Counted from the first letter of the stretch, positions 25,632 through 37,222 are shown. The stretch: DNA of 64,000 nucleotides from Nyssa sinensis (GCA_008638375.1 VIRR01000511.1:1-64000), one strand, 5' to 3'. Notes: generated by a model from the sequence alone, not told the origin. A program made the numbers and translations.

Positions 25632-26630
25632 AGTAATAGAAGGTGGTGAATACAACTTCCATCCTATATTTCTTATGCCTTATAGAAAAGACTCTTAACA
25701 TAAGAAAGTAGACCTAAGAAGATCAATTTTTGAAAAACTAGTTTTGAAAGTGAAGAGTCTTTTGAAAAGATAATGAAAATTAAAACATTTTGAGAATTTT
25801 TTTTTATTTCCCCTCCTCCCATGGGTGGAGACCTACCTTCAAAGCCTATGAAGTACAAGATGAGAAAAAAGGGATAAAATGATGTACCTTATTATGAATG
25901 TGACCTTGGGCTTGACTTAACAAGATGATAGCAATCTACAATGGCCTTTTGGACTTGTTTATGAACTTCAATGCAATGACAATAATTGAGAAACACTTTC
26001 ACTTGAAAGAATGGTCTCCTTGGTTCCAATGCTTGCTAGGCTTGGAGCTTGTATGCATGTATGAGTATGAAGTATAGACTATGTATGAAGTTTATGGAAT
26101 CATTCTAGCAGTATTACATTACTCCAAAAAAAGTCCCCCAAAATGGTTGTCAATGGGTCTATTTGTAAGCCTTAAAGAATAGAATTGATCCAAGGGTCAT
26201 ATTGATCATAACAAATGCAAGGTTATGATTAATTCTTGGATAATAATTATTAAGTAAAATAAAAATAATAATAATTATCCAGCCATAATTATCCTAGATC
26301 TTATCAAAAAATGAGAAAATATGAGAATAAAATAATCAACCGATGAGAAAAAAAGTCTACCAAAATGAACCCATGATAACTATGATAAATCAAGATTATT
26401 TATTGATGATCTTAATTACTATCCTCATGACTAGATAAATGAGGTATTATTTAGATTTATTATCTAAATGGAAAATCATAAAAATAAAAATGATGTGAAC
26501 CAATCATGTATTTGTCTACAATTCATAGTCCAATAATAATGCAAATAACACCTAATGAACCAATGAGACGAAAGATAAAGTATAATTTATCCTAAAATGA
26601 TAAAAATGAATCATATGATAATTACCATCC
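25632..26630. other. AT-rich spacer, no gene seen
   Basis: No open frame or recognisable element apart from AT-rich stretches with several TAATAATTATC-like short repeats near 26240-26290. Confidence 0.5.
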
Positions 26631-26639
26631 AAGATTACT

Positions 26640-27130
26640 ATAATACCCTCACATGGATAAGAAATCACCAAATTACTCCCATAGTGTGGGAAATGACCAA
26701 ATTGTCACTAAAGTATAGAAAAATATCCAATTTGTCTTTAAAGGGATGAAATTACCAAAATACCCCTCATTAGGATAAAATGGCATAAAAATTACAAAAA
26801 TATCATTAAATGACTAAAATAACCTCCTAAAGATAAAAACATACCAAAATTACTAAAATACCATCAAAGGGGCAATATGGTGTCAAAATTACTAATATAC
26901 CCTCTAAAAGTAAAAAATCTCTAAAACTTACCAAAGTACCTTTAAAGGGTAAGAAAACACTGAAAATTATCAAAATGCACTCATAATATGAAAAATTACT
27001 AAAATACCCTTAGAACTAGAATATGTGAGAATTACTAAAATATCCCTAGACTAGGACAACCTTGAAAAGTGACCAAAATACCCTTAGGTAGAAAACAATG
27101 TAATAACTCCCTACAAGTGATAAAACTACC
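26640..27130. repeat. Degenerate repeat of the type ATTACCAAAATACCCTC
   Basis: About 15 diverged copies of a 30-35-bp unit with the core ACCAAAATACCCTTA follow each other, with drift in both length and sequence. No coding meaning is seen. Confidence 0.65.
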
Positions 27131-27260
27131 AATACTCAAGGAATTTCCCAAAAATGACAAGAATTTCCTTGGAACAATGGAACTCTATAAGTACACTATA
27201 AAAAATTATGAAATTATCTTCATACAATCAAAGGTCACAAAATGAGGTGTCTACATACTA

Positions 27261-27525
27261 TTTTCTTAAAAGTGAAATTGAACTCAAAATCATTTGATTA
27301 AATTAGCGAAATTTCCCAATCTTTGAAACTAGAACTAAAATAATAAAATTTCACTACTTTCTTAAAAGTGAAACTAAGTTTAAACTAATTTGATTAAAAT
27401 AGTGAAATTTCCCTATTTTCTTAAAATTAGAACTAAATTGAAGCTGGTTTGATTAAATTATTAAAATTTTATTGTTTGAAACTAGTTTTAATGAAAAACA
27501 TTGAAATTTCATTGTTTAAAACTGA
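27261..27525. repeat. Degenerate tandem repeat, unit about 65-80 bp
   Basis: Three to four diverged copies of a unit with the order TTAAAAGTGAAACTAA, TTTGATTAAA, TAGTGAAATTTCCC. It lies directly left of the copia coding remnant, where a 5' LTR and leader would be expected; neither is recognisable. Confidence 0.55.
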
Positions 27526-27577
27526 ATTATGAGCTCACATAAAACTTGAATTTGAAAGTCTTTGAGGTTAGATTCTG

Positions 27578-29520
27578 GTGGGATCCAAAGTTCATTCTCT
27601 TTCAAGTGTCTATGCTAGCTTGCAACATAAAGAAATTAAGAGGAGAGTTATGAACACTGAACATAAATCCACCATCATAAATTTTGAAGCAAGTGCCTTA
27701 ATAATGGATAAAATGAAGCCTGATAATAGAAGCAAAGTGGTAACACATATAAGGGTAATAAAAGGCACTTTTGTGATTATAGTGACAAAGGTGGCCATAG
27801 TGAGGATCGATGTTGGGTCCTCCATCCGCATTTTAAGTCAAAATGTAAAAAGGGAGGCAAAAACAAAAAGATAGCAAATAATGTTGCATCAAATACTTTT
27901 GACTTGGTTGAAAAACTAAGTAAACTACTTCAACAGTATAGCAAAGAAAACCCTCATTCTGAACTTCATCCTCTACTCATGCTTTAGGTAATCTTTAGGC
28001 CTTTCTTTCATCAAGTTCTAATAACAATAGTTGGATTGTGGATTTTGGTGCTACTAACCATATAACTAATGATCATGATAGTTTGTCTAAGTTTACTTCT
28101 TAAATTGATAAAACAGTGTTAGTTGCTAATAGATATTCTATTCCAATTTATGGTGGTAGTAAACTTGAGATTTTCTCTAATTACCCAAATTCTAAAGCTC
28201 TTTATTTTCCATATTTTTCTTTTAAATTGTTTTCTATTAAGCAACTCACTAATACCTTAAACTATAATTATGTTCCCCACTTCTGTGACTTTTTAAGACT
28301 GAGTCACGAGGTAAAAGATTGGTGAAGGCATCTATTCTCGTGGCATATACCTTTTGAAACTAAATTCTCAAGTATTAATAGTCCAACATTTGAATCTCTG
28401 GCATAAGCACTCAAGGCATCCTTGTGATTGACATTTGTCTTTACTTTTCCCTAATGAACCATCTTTAAGTCCATATGAAGTTTGTCAATTTCTAAACTTA
28501 CTCATTTCTCTTTTGGTCCTTTCTTTATTTGTATCAACTAAATCATTTGAGTTAATAAATTTGGATTTGTGGGGTCCTCCATCTACTGAATCTATTGATG
28601 GTTTTAAGTACTTTGTCACTTTCATTAATGATCATTCTCTTCCGATATGGATTTTATTTGTTAAAAATAAAGGATGAAGTTACTTCTATTGGTTAATATT
28701 AGAGACTTGTTAGTAGATTAATCTATTTGACTATCACTCTCCCTAATATTACATATGTAATAAGTCTAGTTAGTCAGTTTATGCATGTTCCAAGAACTAA
28801 TCATTTGAATGCAGTGAATAGAATTCTTCAGTATTTAAAGCCATCTCCTGGTTGTGGTATATGGATAAGAAGAGATGGTCATACACTGTTAGAGGGAACT
28901 TGGTCAATTGAAAAATCAAGAAACAAAACATTATTGCTCATTCAAGTGTAGAAGCAAAATATAGAGCAATGGCATTTACAACAAGTGAAATAATTTGGCT
29001 TCATGATCTATTACATGATTTGGGCATTAAATCTCCTCAACCAATAAACATGTTCCATGACAATCAATTAGTAATAAACATTGCATCTAATCCAGTGTTT
29101 CACGAAAGAACAAAGCACATCGAGGATGACTATCATTTTCTAAGAGAAAAGGTGCAATCAAACATTGTTAGCACCCCATTTTTCTGTGGCTTTGATCAGT
29201 TTCAAGTTGGGCTCAATCGATATTTTCACACCAACTTGAGGGGAAGTGTTAACGAAGGAGAAAAGAATCTGCACCATGATCTTTGTGATTTTAGTCACTA
29301 TTTTTTTTTTTTGGTGATTTGTTGCTAATTTTGTTGCTTAACTTCTTGTTGAAGTAATGGGATTACTTCCCATTATTATCTCTTGTATGCCTATTTATTT
29401 TAGGGTATTGATTTGAAACAACTCATGAATAAGAAGTCTCCTACCTTGTCCCGTGAATAAAGGTCTCAAGACTGAACCACATAAAACATTTTTTTGTTGT
29501 GTTTTCTCCATATCTTTACA
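27578..29520 (+). mobile_element. Ty1/copia retrotransposon remnant, internally deleted, with 3' LTR
   Basis: Read in order, with frame changes, the pieces are: the zinc-knuckle end of gag (about 27780-27880), the GAG-pre-integrase region (about 28010-28420), the integrase start (28545-28675: SFELINLDLWGPPSTESIDG, then YFVTFINDHS), the end of reverse transcriptase plus RNase H (28725-29200: VISLVSQFMHVPRTNHLNAV, TSEIIWLHDLLHDLG, NPVFHERTKHIEDDYHFLRE), a polypurine tract and an LTR. The catalytic part of integrase and most of reverse transcriptase are missing at about 28680-28715. Stops and frame changes are frequent. No 5' LTR or primer site is seen. It cannot be active. Confidence 0.85.
29247..29520 (+). 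mobile_element. 3' LTR of the copia remnant
   Basis: It begins TGTTAACGAAGGAG at 29247 directly after the polypurine tract TTGAGGGGAAG, and ends near CTTTACA at 29520. The short length (about 274 bp) and TG..CA ends fit a plant copia LTR. The right end is estimated because no second LTR is left for comparison. Confidence 0.65.
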
Positions 29521-29604
29521 CCTCTCTACATTCACCATGCCACATTCCCTCTTCATATATTGTTATTTTTCTACATCATTGAACATTAGAAAGGTCCAAT
29601 TATT

Positions 29605-30238
29605 ACTTTTGATATACCACAATGTGACACACCAACCACTATTTGACACGTGTAACTATAGGTCGGCTTATGCTCAATCATTCAGCTTATGCTCGGCCAT
29701 ATAGCTCATGCTCGACCATATAGCTCATGCTCGGTCATATAGCTCATCCTTGGTCTTTCAAGGGCATGACCAACAGAGACCGAGCTCATATCATTAGAGC
29801 AGGACTACTCTCCTGCAAAGCTAACATGTATAGACGCAAGCCTTCAGTACGACGCATCGATGATCAGACCTCATCACCGCCTCAATGAGCACCGAGTAGG
29901 AAATAAGGAACAGTCTCCAACAAAGAAACTACCACACTCTGTTGCCATATTCAACAAGGTAACTGATATCTCCGACGATTCGATCCCTATATTCATGGCT
30001 CCAAATCCTAATCAACTTGGGAGAACCACTGCCTATAAATTAAACCCTAGAGGTATGCTTTATTTTCATGCTCATTATTTTGGCTTTCATTACAGTCTTT
30101 CAATTTAGTTTATTGACTTAAGCATCGGAGCGGCTACCGCCAGAGCCAACCCGGTGGTCCTCTGATCTTCTGTTTTGAGTATTTCGCAGAGGGCCGAGCT
30201 TGGATCTCACGTGGGCCAAAAAGTGCAGCATCAACTTT
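29605..30238 (+). mobile_element. Solo LTR (624 bp) of the Tat-type gypsy family, target duplication ACTTT
   Basis: The LTR spans 29610-30233, from TGATATACCACAA to AAGTGCAGCATCA, flanked by ACTTT (29605-29609, 30234-30238). The same ends and landmark strings (GCATCGGAGCGGCTACCGC, GGTGGTCCTCTGATCTTC) are found in the 5' LTR at 58598-59159, so both belong to one family. This copy holds five 19-bp tandem units (29666-29760) where the other has about one. No internal region follows. Confidence 0.9.
29666..29760 (+). repeat. Five 19-bp tandem units inside the solo LTR
   Basis: The units GCTTATGCTCAATCATTCA, GCTTATGCTCGGCCATATA, GCTCATGCTCGACCATATA, GCTCATGCTCGGTCATATA and GCTCATCCTTGGTCTTTCA follow each other without gaps. 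The related LTR at 58598 has about one such unit. The extra units account for most of the 62-bp length difference between the two LTRs. Confidence 0.9.
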
Positions 30239-31255
30239 CTATTTTGTTGCTGTTGTGTAACTTAAAGATTAGATTTCATATTTCATTTTAAAATTCTATA
30301 TTTTATTGACATAAGAGCTATAGAGGTAAGTTTACATCTTATTCCTCGTAGTTCATGAATATAAAATGTAATTCCTCATTTCCCATGTGATTGTATGCTT
30401 TGTATGATCAATTTATATCTCTCAAAATTCAAAATTTAATCTTTTAAAGGATAATCTCTTCCACGCTTCTTGACATCATTAACTCTTTCAAGGTAATCCT
30501 ATAGATTGTAGGACTTCTAATCGATTATTCCTTTATTAATTCTTTTGGACTGTCATTTGTTAGAATTAGTGTAGAAATTGAATTATATAGTTCTAATTTC
30601 AATATGTTGGCAAGCCAAACTTGCTCTAATCACTGGCAATTCCCCACATTTTTAGTTTATTTTTATGTTTAATTGCTTTCTTTTGCAAGAGAATGAATTT
30701 TTTTTTAATTTTGTTGATTATGTCAAATATAAAACACTCTGAGATTAAAATACTCGAGGTCAAGCCTCATTAGGCTAAAACACTTCTGGTTTAGAAACTC
30801 TGACCCTTACACAATCTCAACTATAAAATTGAACATTTGGGGTGGTGTTTGAAGGTAAGGCCAGTGATGGAAAAATCTGAGAAAATCACTCTTGTTTCAC
30901 ATGGGTGATTTTGTTTTATCATGTCTTGACATTTGTCGGCGGGAACACAGTTTTTAGATGGTTTAAGTAATTTTTTATTTTTTGAGTCAAAATTAAGTGA
31001 TATTTCAACTTTTGCTAAACTAATCAACTCTTTACTTCAGAGCTAGTCTGAAATTTTTATGAGCAGTAAGGATAGTGAATTGAATTCAAAATTTTTGAAT
31101 TTATGACACATTTTTCAAGTCAACTTGTCCGTCACCGAACTCATTTAAGTAACTTCGAGAATTGTAAACATTGAACAATTAAATTCTACAAAATTTGTTA
31201 TCTACTAAACCCCAAGAACTTTGAAGACACCTACTTAATGTCGATATTCAAGATT
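30239..31255. other. Spacer upstream of the PPR gene
   Basis: No gene seen. It is AT-rich and probably contains the distal promoter of the PPR gene. I could not pick out a convincing TATA box. Confidence 0.45.
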
Positions 31256-31256
31256 C

Positions 31257-31721
31257 ATGAAATTCAGGCCTATATTTCCAGTAAATCCCACAGGCCTGCG
31301 GCCTTTCCCCCGAAAAGCCCAACCGCAGCTGCTAGGCATGGATTTCAGCAAAAGCCCGGTCACGGAAGAGAGTTGGGCTTTGCTTTGGTCTTTTGAACTT
31401 TCCCTTCACTCCACAGTCGATCCCTTCCCCGCTCTTCATCCTTTGAGTGAGCTAGGGTGGAACCCCTGGCTTGAGCCCTGCTGCCTTGGTTCTCCAACTC
31501 GACCTCTCGCAGCACAGTCGACTTTGTCAGGGGTCATCCTTACGCCACTAGCCGCTGGACTCACCACCATTTTCGTTTTCACAGCACAGTTTCTCTATCT
31601 CTCTCTCTCTACTGTCTTTATCATTCCAAACCAGCCCACCTTCGATGTATCTGAAACCCTAGCACACGCATACACATTCATCCATGGAGTCTTGATCATC
31701 TACGTCCGTTGCCCCGAGACG
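31257..31721 (+). other. Stop-free 5' leader in frame with the PPR gene
   Basis: The 155 codons before the chosen start have no stop but do not resemble PPR N-termini, and they include a CT microsatellite (about 31586-31609). I read this as 5' untranslated region and core promoter. Translation from one of the earlier ATGs (31257 or 31338) would give an extended protein and cannot be excluded from sequence alone. Confidence 0.5.
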
Positions 31722-34457
31722 ATGATACGATCAACAGCTATTATCAAACCAGGTCAGTCCACCCTCTTCCCTCTCAACGCGGCCCTCAAATCACTATCGT
31801 CGATCGCGACAGCTCCCGAACCTCTCCCCTCAGACGCCGAACCACTCGATCTCTCCTCCCAACTCCTCTTACTCCTTTCTCGACCCAATTGGCAAAAGCA
31901 CCCATCCCTCAGAAAGCTAATCCCCTCCATATCCCCATCCCACCTCACCTCTCTCTTCACCACCAATCCAAATCTCAATCCCCAAACTGCACTCGCCTTC
32001 TTCAACTATCTCTCCCAAAGACCCAGCTTCAAACCCAATGTGCAGTGCCATTCGTCCCTGTTGGACATTTTAATCCGTAATCGATTCATTGGTGTCGCCG
32101 AAAAGATCCGTATTTCTATGGTCAAATCATGTGATTCAGCCGAAGATGCAGAGTTTGTTTTGAATGTATTGAGAAAGATGAATAATTGCGATGGCGAATT
32201 TAAATTTAAGCTCACACTTAGATGTTATAATACGCTGTTGATGTCATTATCGAAGTTTCTTATGATTGATGACATGAAATGTGTGTATTTGGAGATTTTG
32301 GATGATAAGATTCCGCCGAATATATATACATTCAATACAATGATTAATGCTTATTGTAAATTGGGGAATGTGGTTGAGGCTGAATTGTATTTAAGTAAGA
32401 TTTTGCAAGCGGGGTTGAGTCCAGATACACACACGTATACATCGTTCATATTAGGTCATTGTAGGAATAAGCATGTAGATAGTGCTTTCAGAGTGTTTGC
32501 AGTTATGCCCCAAAAGGGATGTCGTAGGAATGAAGTTTCATACACTAATCTTATTCATGGGCTTTGTGAAGTAGGGAGGGTTGATGATGCTCTCAACTTG
32601 TTCTCTCAAATGCTTGAGGATGATTGTTATCCAACGGTCCGGACTTACACAGTTCTAATATCTGCATTGTGTGGCTTGGGTAGAAAATTAGATGCATTGA
32701 ATTTATTCCAAGAGATGACAGAGAAAGGTTGCGAGCCAAATGTTCACACTTACACTGTGCTCATTGATAGCATGTGTAAAGATAAAAAGCTTGATGAAGC
32801 CAGGAGGATGTTAAATGTGATGTTGGAGAAAGGTTTGGTTCCAACTGTCGTGACATACAATGCTTTAATCGATGGTTACAGTAAGGAGGGAATGACTGAC
32901 ACTGCATTTGAAGTATTTGATTTGTTGAAATCGAATAATTGCAGTCCAAATGTCCGCACATATAATGAGTTGATTAGCGGGTTTTGTAAGGCAAATAAGG
33001 TGCACAAGGCAATGGCACTACTTAATAAGATGCTTGAGCAGAAGCTGTCGCCTAGCCTGATTACTTATAACTTGTTAATCCATGCTCAGTGTAAAGAGGG
33101 TTATTTAGATAGTGCTTTTAGGTTGCTTAATTTAATGGATGAAAATGGTTTGGTTCCTGACAAGTGGACCTATGGTACTCTTATAGATGCTCTTTGTAAA
33201 CAAGGGAGGGTAGAAGAAGCTTGTGCCCTATTTGATTCTCTAAAGGAGAAAGACATAAAGGCAAATGAAGTGATATATACTGCTTTGATTGATGGGTATT
33301 GCAAAGCAGCGAAAATTGATTTTGCCCTTGGTTTATTTGAGAGAATGCTTACAGAAGACTGCTTTCCAAATTCATGCACTTATAATGTGTTGATAGAGGG
33401 CTTGTGCAAAGAGAGTAAAATGCATGAAGCGTCACTGTTACTTAAAAAGATGGTGAAGATAGGTGTGAAACCCACAATTGTTACTTATACAATTCTTATT
33501 GAGCAAATGTTGAAAGAATATGCCTTTGACCTTGCTAATAAGGTTTTTAACGAAATGGTTTCCTTGGGATACAAGCCTGATGTTTGCACTTACACTTTGT
33601 TTCTTCTTGCATATTGCAACCAAGGGAAGTTGAAAGAAGCAGAGGATGTGATTACTAAAATGAATGAGGAACATGTTCTACCAGATTTGAAGACTTACAC
33701 AGTATTACTTGATGGGTATGGGCGATTGGGATTGATACAGCGGGCTTTTGATGTTCTCAAATGTATGGTTGATGCTGGATGTGAACCTTCTCATTATACC
33801 TATTCTGTTTTAATCAAGCATCTCTCAATTGAAAAGCGGATGAAAGAAACTACCAATAGAATAGGACTTGATATGAATTCAAATGTCCCCTCAATCAATA
33901 TTGCTGATATCTGGAAAATAATGGAATTTGATACTGCTATGGAGCTCTTTGAGAAAATGATTGAGCATGGTTGCACACCTAATGTAAACACTTACAGTGC
34001 ACTCACGACAGGACTTTGCAGAGAGGGGCGCTTCACGGAAGCCTGGAGGTTGGTTGATCATATGAAAGAAAGAGGAATATCTCCCAGCGAAGATATTTAT
34101 AACTCTCTTGTTAATTGTTGCTGCAAATTGGGAATGTATGGGGAAGCAGAGAGGCTGGTTAATGCTATGGTTGAACATGGTCTTTTGCCACATCTAGAGT
34201 CCTACAAGCTGCTTGTTTGTGGGTTATATGATGAAGGGAATATAGAAAAGGCTAAAACAACATTCTGTAGTCTGCTTCATTGCGGGTACAACCATGATGA
34301 AGTAGCTTGGAAGCTTCTCATAGATGGCTTACTTAAGAGGGGCCTTGTTGATAGATGCTCTGAACTGGTAGACATAATGGAGGAAAAGGGTTACCAATTC
34401 AATCCTCGAACTTATTCGATGTTGATTGAGGGACTAGATAGATCAAATGAGACGTAA
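31722..34457 (+). CDS. Pentatricopeptide repeat (PPR) protein, At5g65560-like
   Basis: A single uninterrupted frame encodes 911 residues, close to the roughly 915 of Arabidopsis At5g65560, which it matches along its length. After a Ser/Pro-rich N-terminus (SSQLLLLLSRPNWQKHPSLR; SISPSHLTSLF) come about 20 P-type repeats of about 35 residues from roughly residue 165 to the end, each with the form TYN.LI.G.CK.G...A..L...M...G..PN. No E, DYW or SMR domain follows the last repeat, so it is a P-class protein. P-class PPR proteins bind single RNAs, usually in mitochondria or chloroplasts, and stabilise or process them; the target here is unknown. The start at 31722 (MIRSTAII) is chosen because it gives the family length. 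The frame is open for 155 more codons upstream, which look like 5' leader. Lack of introns is usual for the family. Confidence 0.93.
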   Translation: MIRSTAIIKPGQSTLFPLNAALKSLSSIATAPEPLPSDAEPLDLSSQLLLLLSRPNWQKHPSLRKLIPSISPSHLTSLFTTNPNLNPQTALAFFNYLSQRPSFKPNVQCHSSLLDILIRNRFIGVAEKIRISMVKSCDSAEDAEFVLNVLRKMNNCDGEFKFKLTLRCYNTLLMSLSKFLMIDDMKCVYLEILDDKIPPNIYTFNTMINAYCKLGNVVEAELYLSKILQAGLSPDTHTYTSFILGHCRNKHVDSAFRVFAVMPQKGCRRNEVSYTNLIHGLCEVGRVDDALNLFSQMLEDDCYPTVRTYTVLISALCGLGRKLDALNLFQEMTEKGCEPNVHTYTVLIDSMCKDKKLDEARRMLNVMLEKGLVPTVVTYNALIDGYSKEGMTDTAFEVFDLLKSNNCSPNVRTYNELISGFCKANKVHKAMALLNKMLEQKLSPSLITYNLLIHAQCKEGYLDSAFRLLNLMDENGLVPDKWTYGTLIDALCKQGRVEEACALFDSLKEKDIKANEVIYTALIDGYCKAAKIDFALGLFERMLTEDCFPNSCTYNVLIEGLCKESKMHEASLLLKKMVKIGVKPTIVTYTILIEQMLKEYAFDLANKVFNEMVSLGYKPDVCTYTLFLLAYCNQGKLKEAEDVITKMNEEHVLPDLKTYTVLLDGYGRLGLIQRAFDVLKCMVDAGCEPSHYTYSVLIKHLSIEKRMKETTNRIGLDMNSNVPSINIADIWKIMEFDTAMELFEKMIEHGCTPNVNTYSALTTGLCREGRFTEAWRLVDHMKERGISPSEDIYNSLVNCCCKLGMYGEAERLVNAMVEHGLLPHLESYKLLVCGLYDEGNIEKAKTTFCSLLHCGYNHDEVAWKLLIDGLLKRGLVDRCSELVDIMEEKGYQFNPRTYSMLIEGLDRSNET

Positions 34458-35044
34458 AACATGAATTTCCTATATTTTTTCAGTGGGATTGTTTTTATGT
34501 CTTTGGCAAGAGTTCTCTCTGCTTGCTCTCACATATGTTGGAGGTGGCTAAGAGTAATTAGCTGCAGAACATTTTCTGTTGGCACACTCACTCAAGATGA
34601 ATTTCTTGATTTTAGAAAATATCAGGTGATCCTGTCAGAATACAGAAGTTGTTATAAGGAAAGCACACCCTGGTGACCAAGTGGATGTTCAGACAACCTA
34701 TTGGAGCAGGATCTCCATTCAAAGTGAACAAACCTAATGACAAACAAGAGGCAAGTAACTATTTTCCTTCTCAACTGTTCTTGTTTTCTCTCATATTCTG
34801 TGTCATGTTTTTCTTTATTCCAATTTTTTTAATAACTCATATTTATAAATCTCAACTCAACATAACCTTATTCCAACTATTTCGGGTCGGCTACATGAAT
34901 CGTATCTCATCATTTTACTCTATTTAAGGGCATGCTCTTAGTTAAACCACATGTTATCATATCTTTCTTTGCTATGATCTTTCCTTCCCCTAGCATGATC
35001 CTCAATGTGAATGATAACTCATGGAAAAAGTAATGCAGTAAAAA

Positions 35045-35204
35045 TGCTCTTTCATTCTGCCACCACATGCGGTGGCATTGTTTTCTTGGCTTTTATCACC
35101 CATTTTTTGTGGATGTAATCTGTAAAATGCTCATTCTTCCAGCACATGGTATAGCATTGTTTTCTTGGCTTTTATCACACATTTGTTGTGGATGTAATTT
35201 GTAT
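35045..35204. repeat. Tandem duplication, period 79 bp
   Basis: Two neighbouring copies share GCATTGTTTTCTTGGCTTTT (at 35075 and 35154) and the order CACATG, ATCAC.CATTT, GTGGATGTAAT. They are diverged by roughly a tenth, so the event is not recent. Confidence 0.75.
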
Positions 35205-35513
35205 TATGTCATTTTGGGCATAGGAATCAATTCCTTTCCCCTTTATTTAGCCAGTTGTTCAATACAAATTATCGTGATATCATTACTATCATTTAATTTA
35301 GTTTGAGCCTCTGGTGTTATTGTTGAGTGTCCATTTGATTACATTTAGTTACAGGCTTACAGCATATTACTTACGCAGTTAGTGTGGCTCATATGGACAT
35401 CCTTGGAATATTCTAGCTGGACAACTATCATATAAAAAATTATACAGGATGACAGTATTTTACTTAATTTTCTTTTTGTTCTCTCATATTTCTCTTTTCA
35501 GTCTACTTATAAA

Positions 35514-35515
<2 letters not shown>

Positions 35516-35564
<49 letters not shown>
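35516..35564. repeat. (TG)n(TA)n microsatellite
   Basis: A compound dinucleotide run, GTGTGTGTGTGT followed by about 18 TA units, in the 3' flank of the PPR gene. Confidence 0.95.
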
Positions 35565-35566
<2 letters not shown>

Positions 35567-36295
35567 CTTTTCAGTCCTTTCATTTTTCGCTTTCTTTGTC
35601 AAAAAATGAAAAAAAGTTGAAGGAATGCGAAAAGAGGAGAGGATCTTCTTAGACCACATGTGGATAATTGGAATGAGGCATGGGAATCAAAATCTCATTC
35701 CCATTCTGGTCCATTTTGTGTACGTGGCAAGTTTGAGTGATCTGTATCCAAGCAGAATTTCCATGATATATTGGAACAATCATTTATAGGATTAATGATT
35801 TCAATTAGCCACTTGATTGATGTTCAAGTCTTATGATTACAATTTATTGTTTTGATCTGGAAAAACTGTTGATTACACCTATTTTTCTTAATCCAATTAT
35901 CATCAATTCCATTTGATGGGAAAGCAATAATTTGTGGTATTTAGGTTCAATTAGTTACAACATGAAAGCAATTTTTTTTTTTAATGTTATTTAGGTTCAC
36001 TTAGTTACAACATTTAACTTAGGCATTAGAATAACCTATACTGACATGCTTGGAACACTTGGGCTGGACAAGGATCATAGAAATAAATTTTGTAGGACAA
36101 TAATAATTGTTTTCTATATGTCTAAGAAAATGAAAAGCAAAATCTGTTTGTAATTGGACTCGCAAGTGCGAAGATTTAGGCCCAAGTTTTTCTCATGGAA
36201 CAATGTAGCACTTGGGGTCCAAGTTCAATTGTTTTTGGTCCAAGCTTATATGTGAGTTGGTTGGAGAAGAGTAGGAATGGTTGGAAGCCAATGCC

Positions 36296-37222
36296 TTTCT
36301 TTTTGATAGGTAATAAGTGTTTCATTAAAAGGGACCCGAGGAGGGGCTAACCCATATACAAAAGAGACTCACAAAATTTATGTCTTATGTTTTTTCCAAA
36401 AATCTACAAAATTTGATAAATACAAGGGTATGCCTCTGAAACCCAAAAGTATAAAACCTTCAAAAATTATCTTTAAATCTACATGTCCATTGTCTTCCCT
36501 TATGAAGATATCGGTTTCTTTTCCTCCATATACTCCAAATCAAACAAATAAGCACTATTCTCCATACCTTCCTCCTCCTGCTCTTCCTCTTTCCTCCATT
36601 ACTATTTCAACTTTTCAAAAAATCCAAAATCAAAAAATGCACGACCCAACAACAACCAGACAATGAGAACAATAATCCCCAGACTTCTCTCGTAAAGGGC
36701 AATGAAGGAATATGTGATTTCTAGACTCTTTTCCTTTCAAACACATGCTATACCTTCCCAGAAGATGGCAACCTATTTTTATGAAGATTATCCTTGGTAA
36801 GAACCAACCCCCACGCAAGAGACCAAACAAAAAACATAGTCTTCACCAGGGCTTTAGTTCCCCAAACCACCATCTACGGAAAATTCCTCTCTCCATTCCT
36901 AGTTAAATCCTTACAATAGGATTTAACCGTGAACTTTTGACATGGACTGGTGAAGGATACCCAAAAGACTCATAACCTCCTCTATCTCCCAATCTTGAAA
37001 TTTTCTTTGGAAACGAGGATCTCAAACCAACCCATTCATCAAGGAGGACAAACAATCTGCTACCCTTGCATTCTGATTCATAGCTAGTTGATAGAGACAA
37101 AGAAATTTTTCCTTCAAGGCCATGTCACTACACCACACATCATCCCAAAACCTTACTTTAGCTCCATTGTCGATGACAAAACCACCCCTTTCCCAAAAAT
37201 TCTTCCTTTCCATATCTAATGT
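36296..37222 (-). mobile_element. L1-type LINE fragment, 5'-truncated, reverse orientation
   Basis: On the - strand the frames read NGAKVRFWDDVWCSDMALKE (about 37145-37200) and, further 3', SRNHIFLHCPLREKSGDYC near the zinc-knuckle end of plant L1 reverse-transcriptase proteins (SV.HLLLHC). The element ends at 36296 with the LINE tail that reads CTTATTACCTATCAAAAA on the - strand. Only the C-terminal part of ORF2 is present and it has stops and shifts. 5' truncation is typical of LINE insertion. Confidence 0.7.

Larger units (their letters stand above)
34458..36295. other. 3' flank of the PPR gene, no clear gene
   Basis: This holds the PPR 3' untranslated region and spacer. A short open stretch at 34623-34750 (GAGSPFKVNKPNDKQ in one frame) could be a 3'-UTR exon or chance. 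A TG/TA microsatellite lies at 35516-35564. Diverged copies of TTTAGGTTCA[AC]TTAGTTACAA occur at 35941 and 35992. Confidence 0.45.

Noticed and set aside
34461..34927. Short frames directly after the PPR stop
   Set aside because: They do not continue the PPR repeats and have no clear splice logic; more likely 3' UTR.
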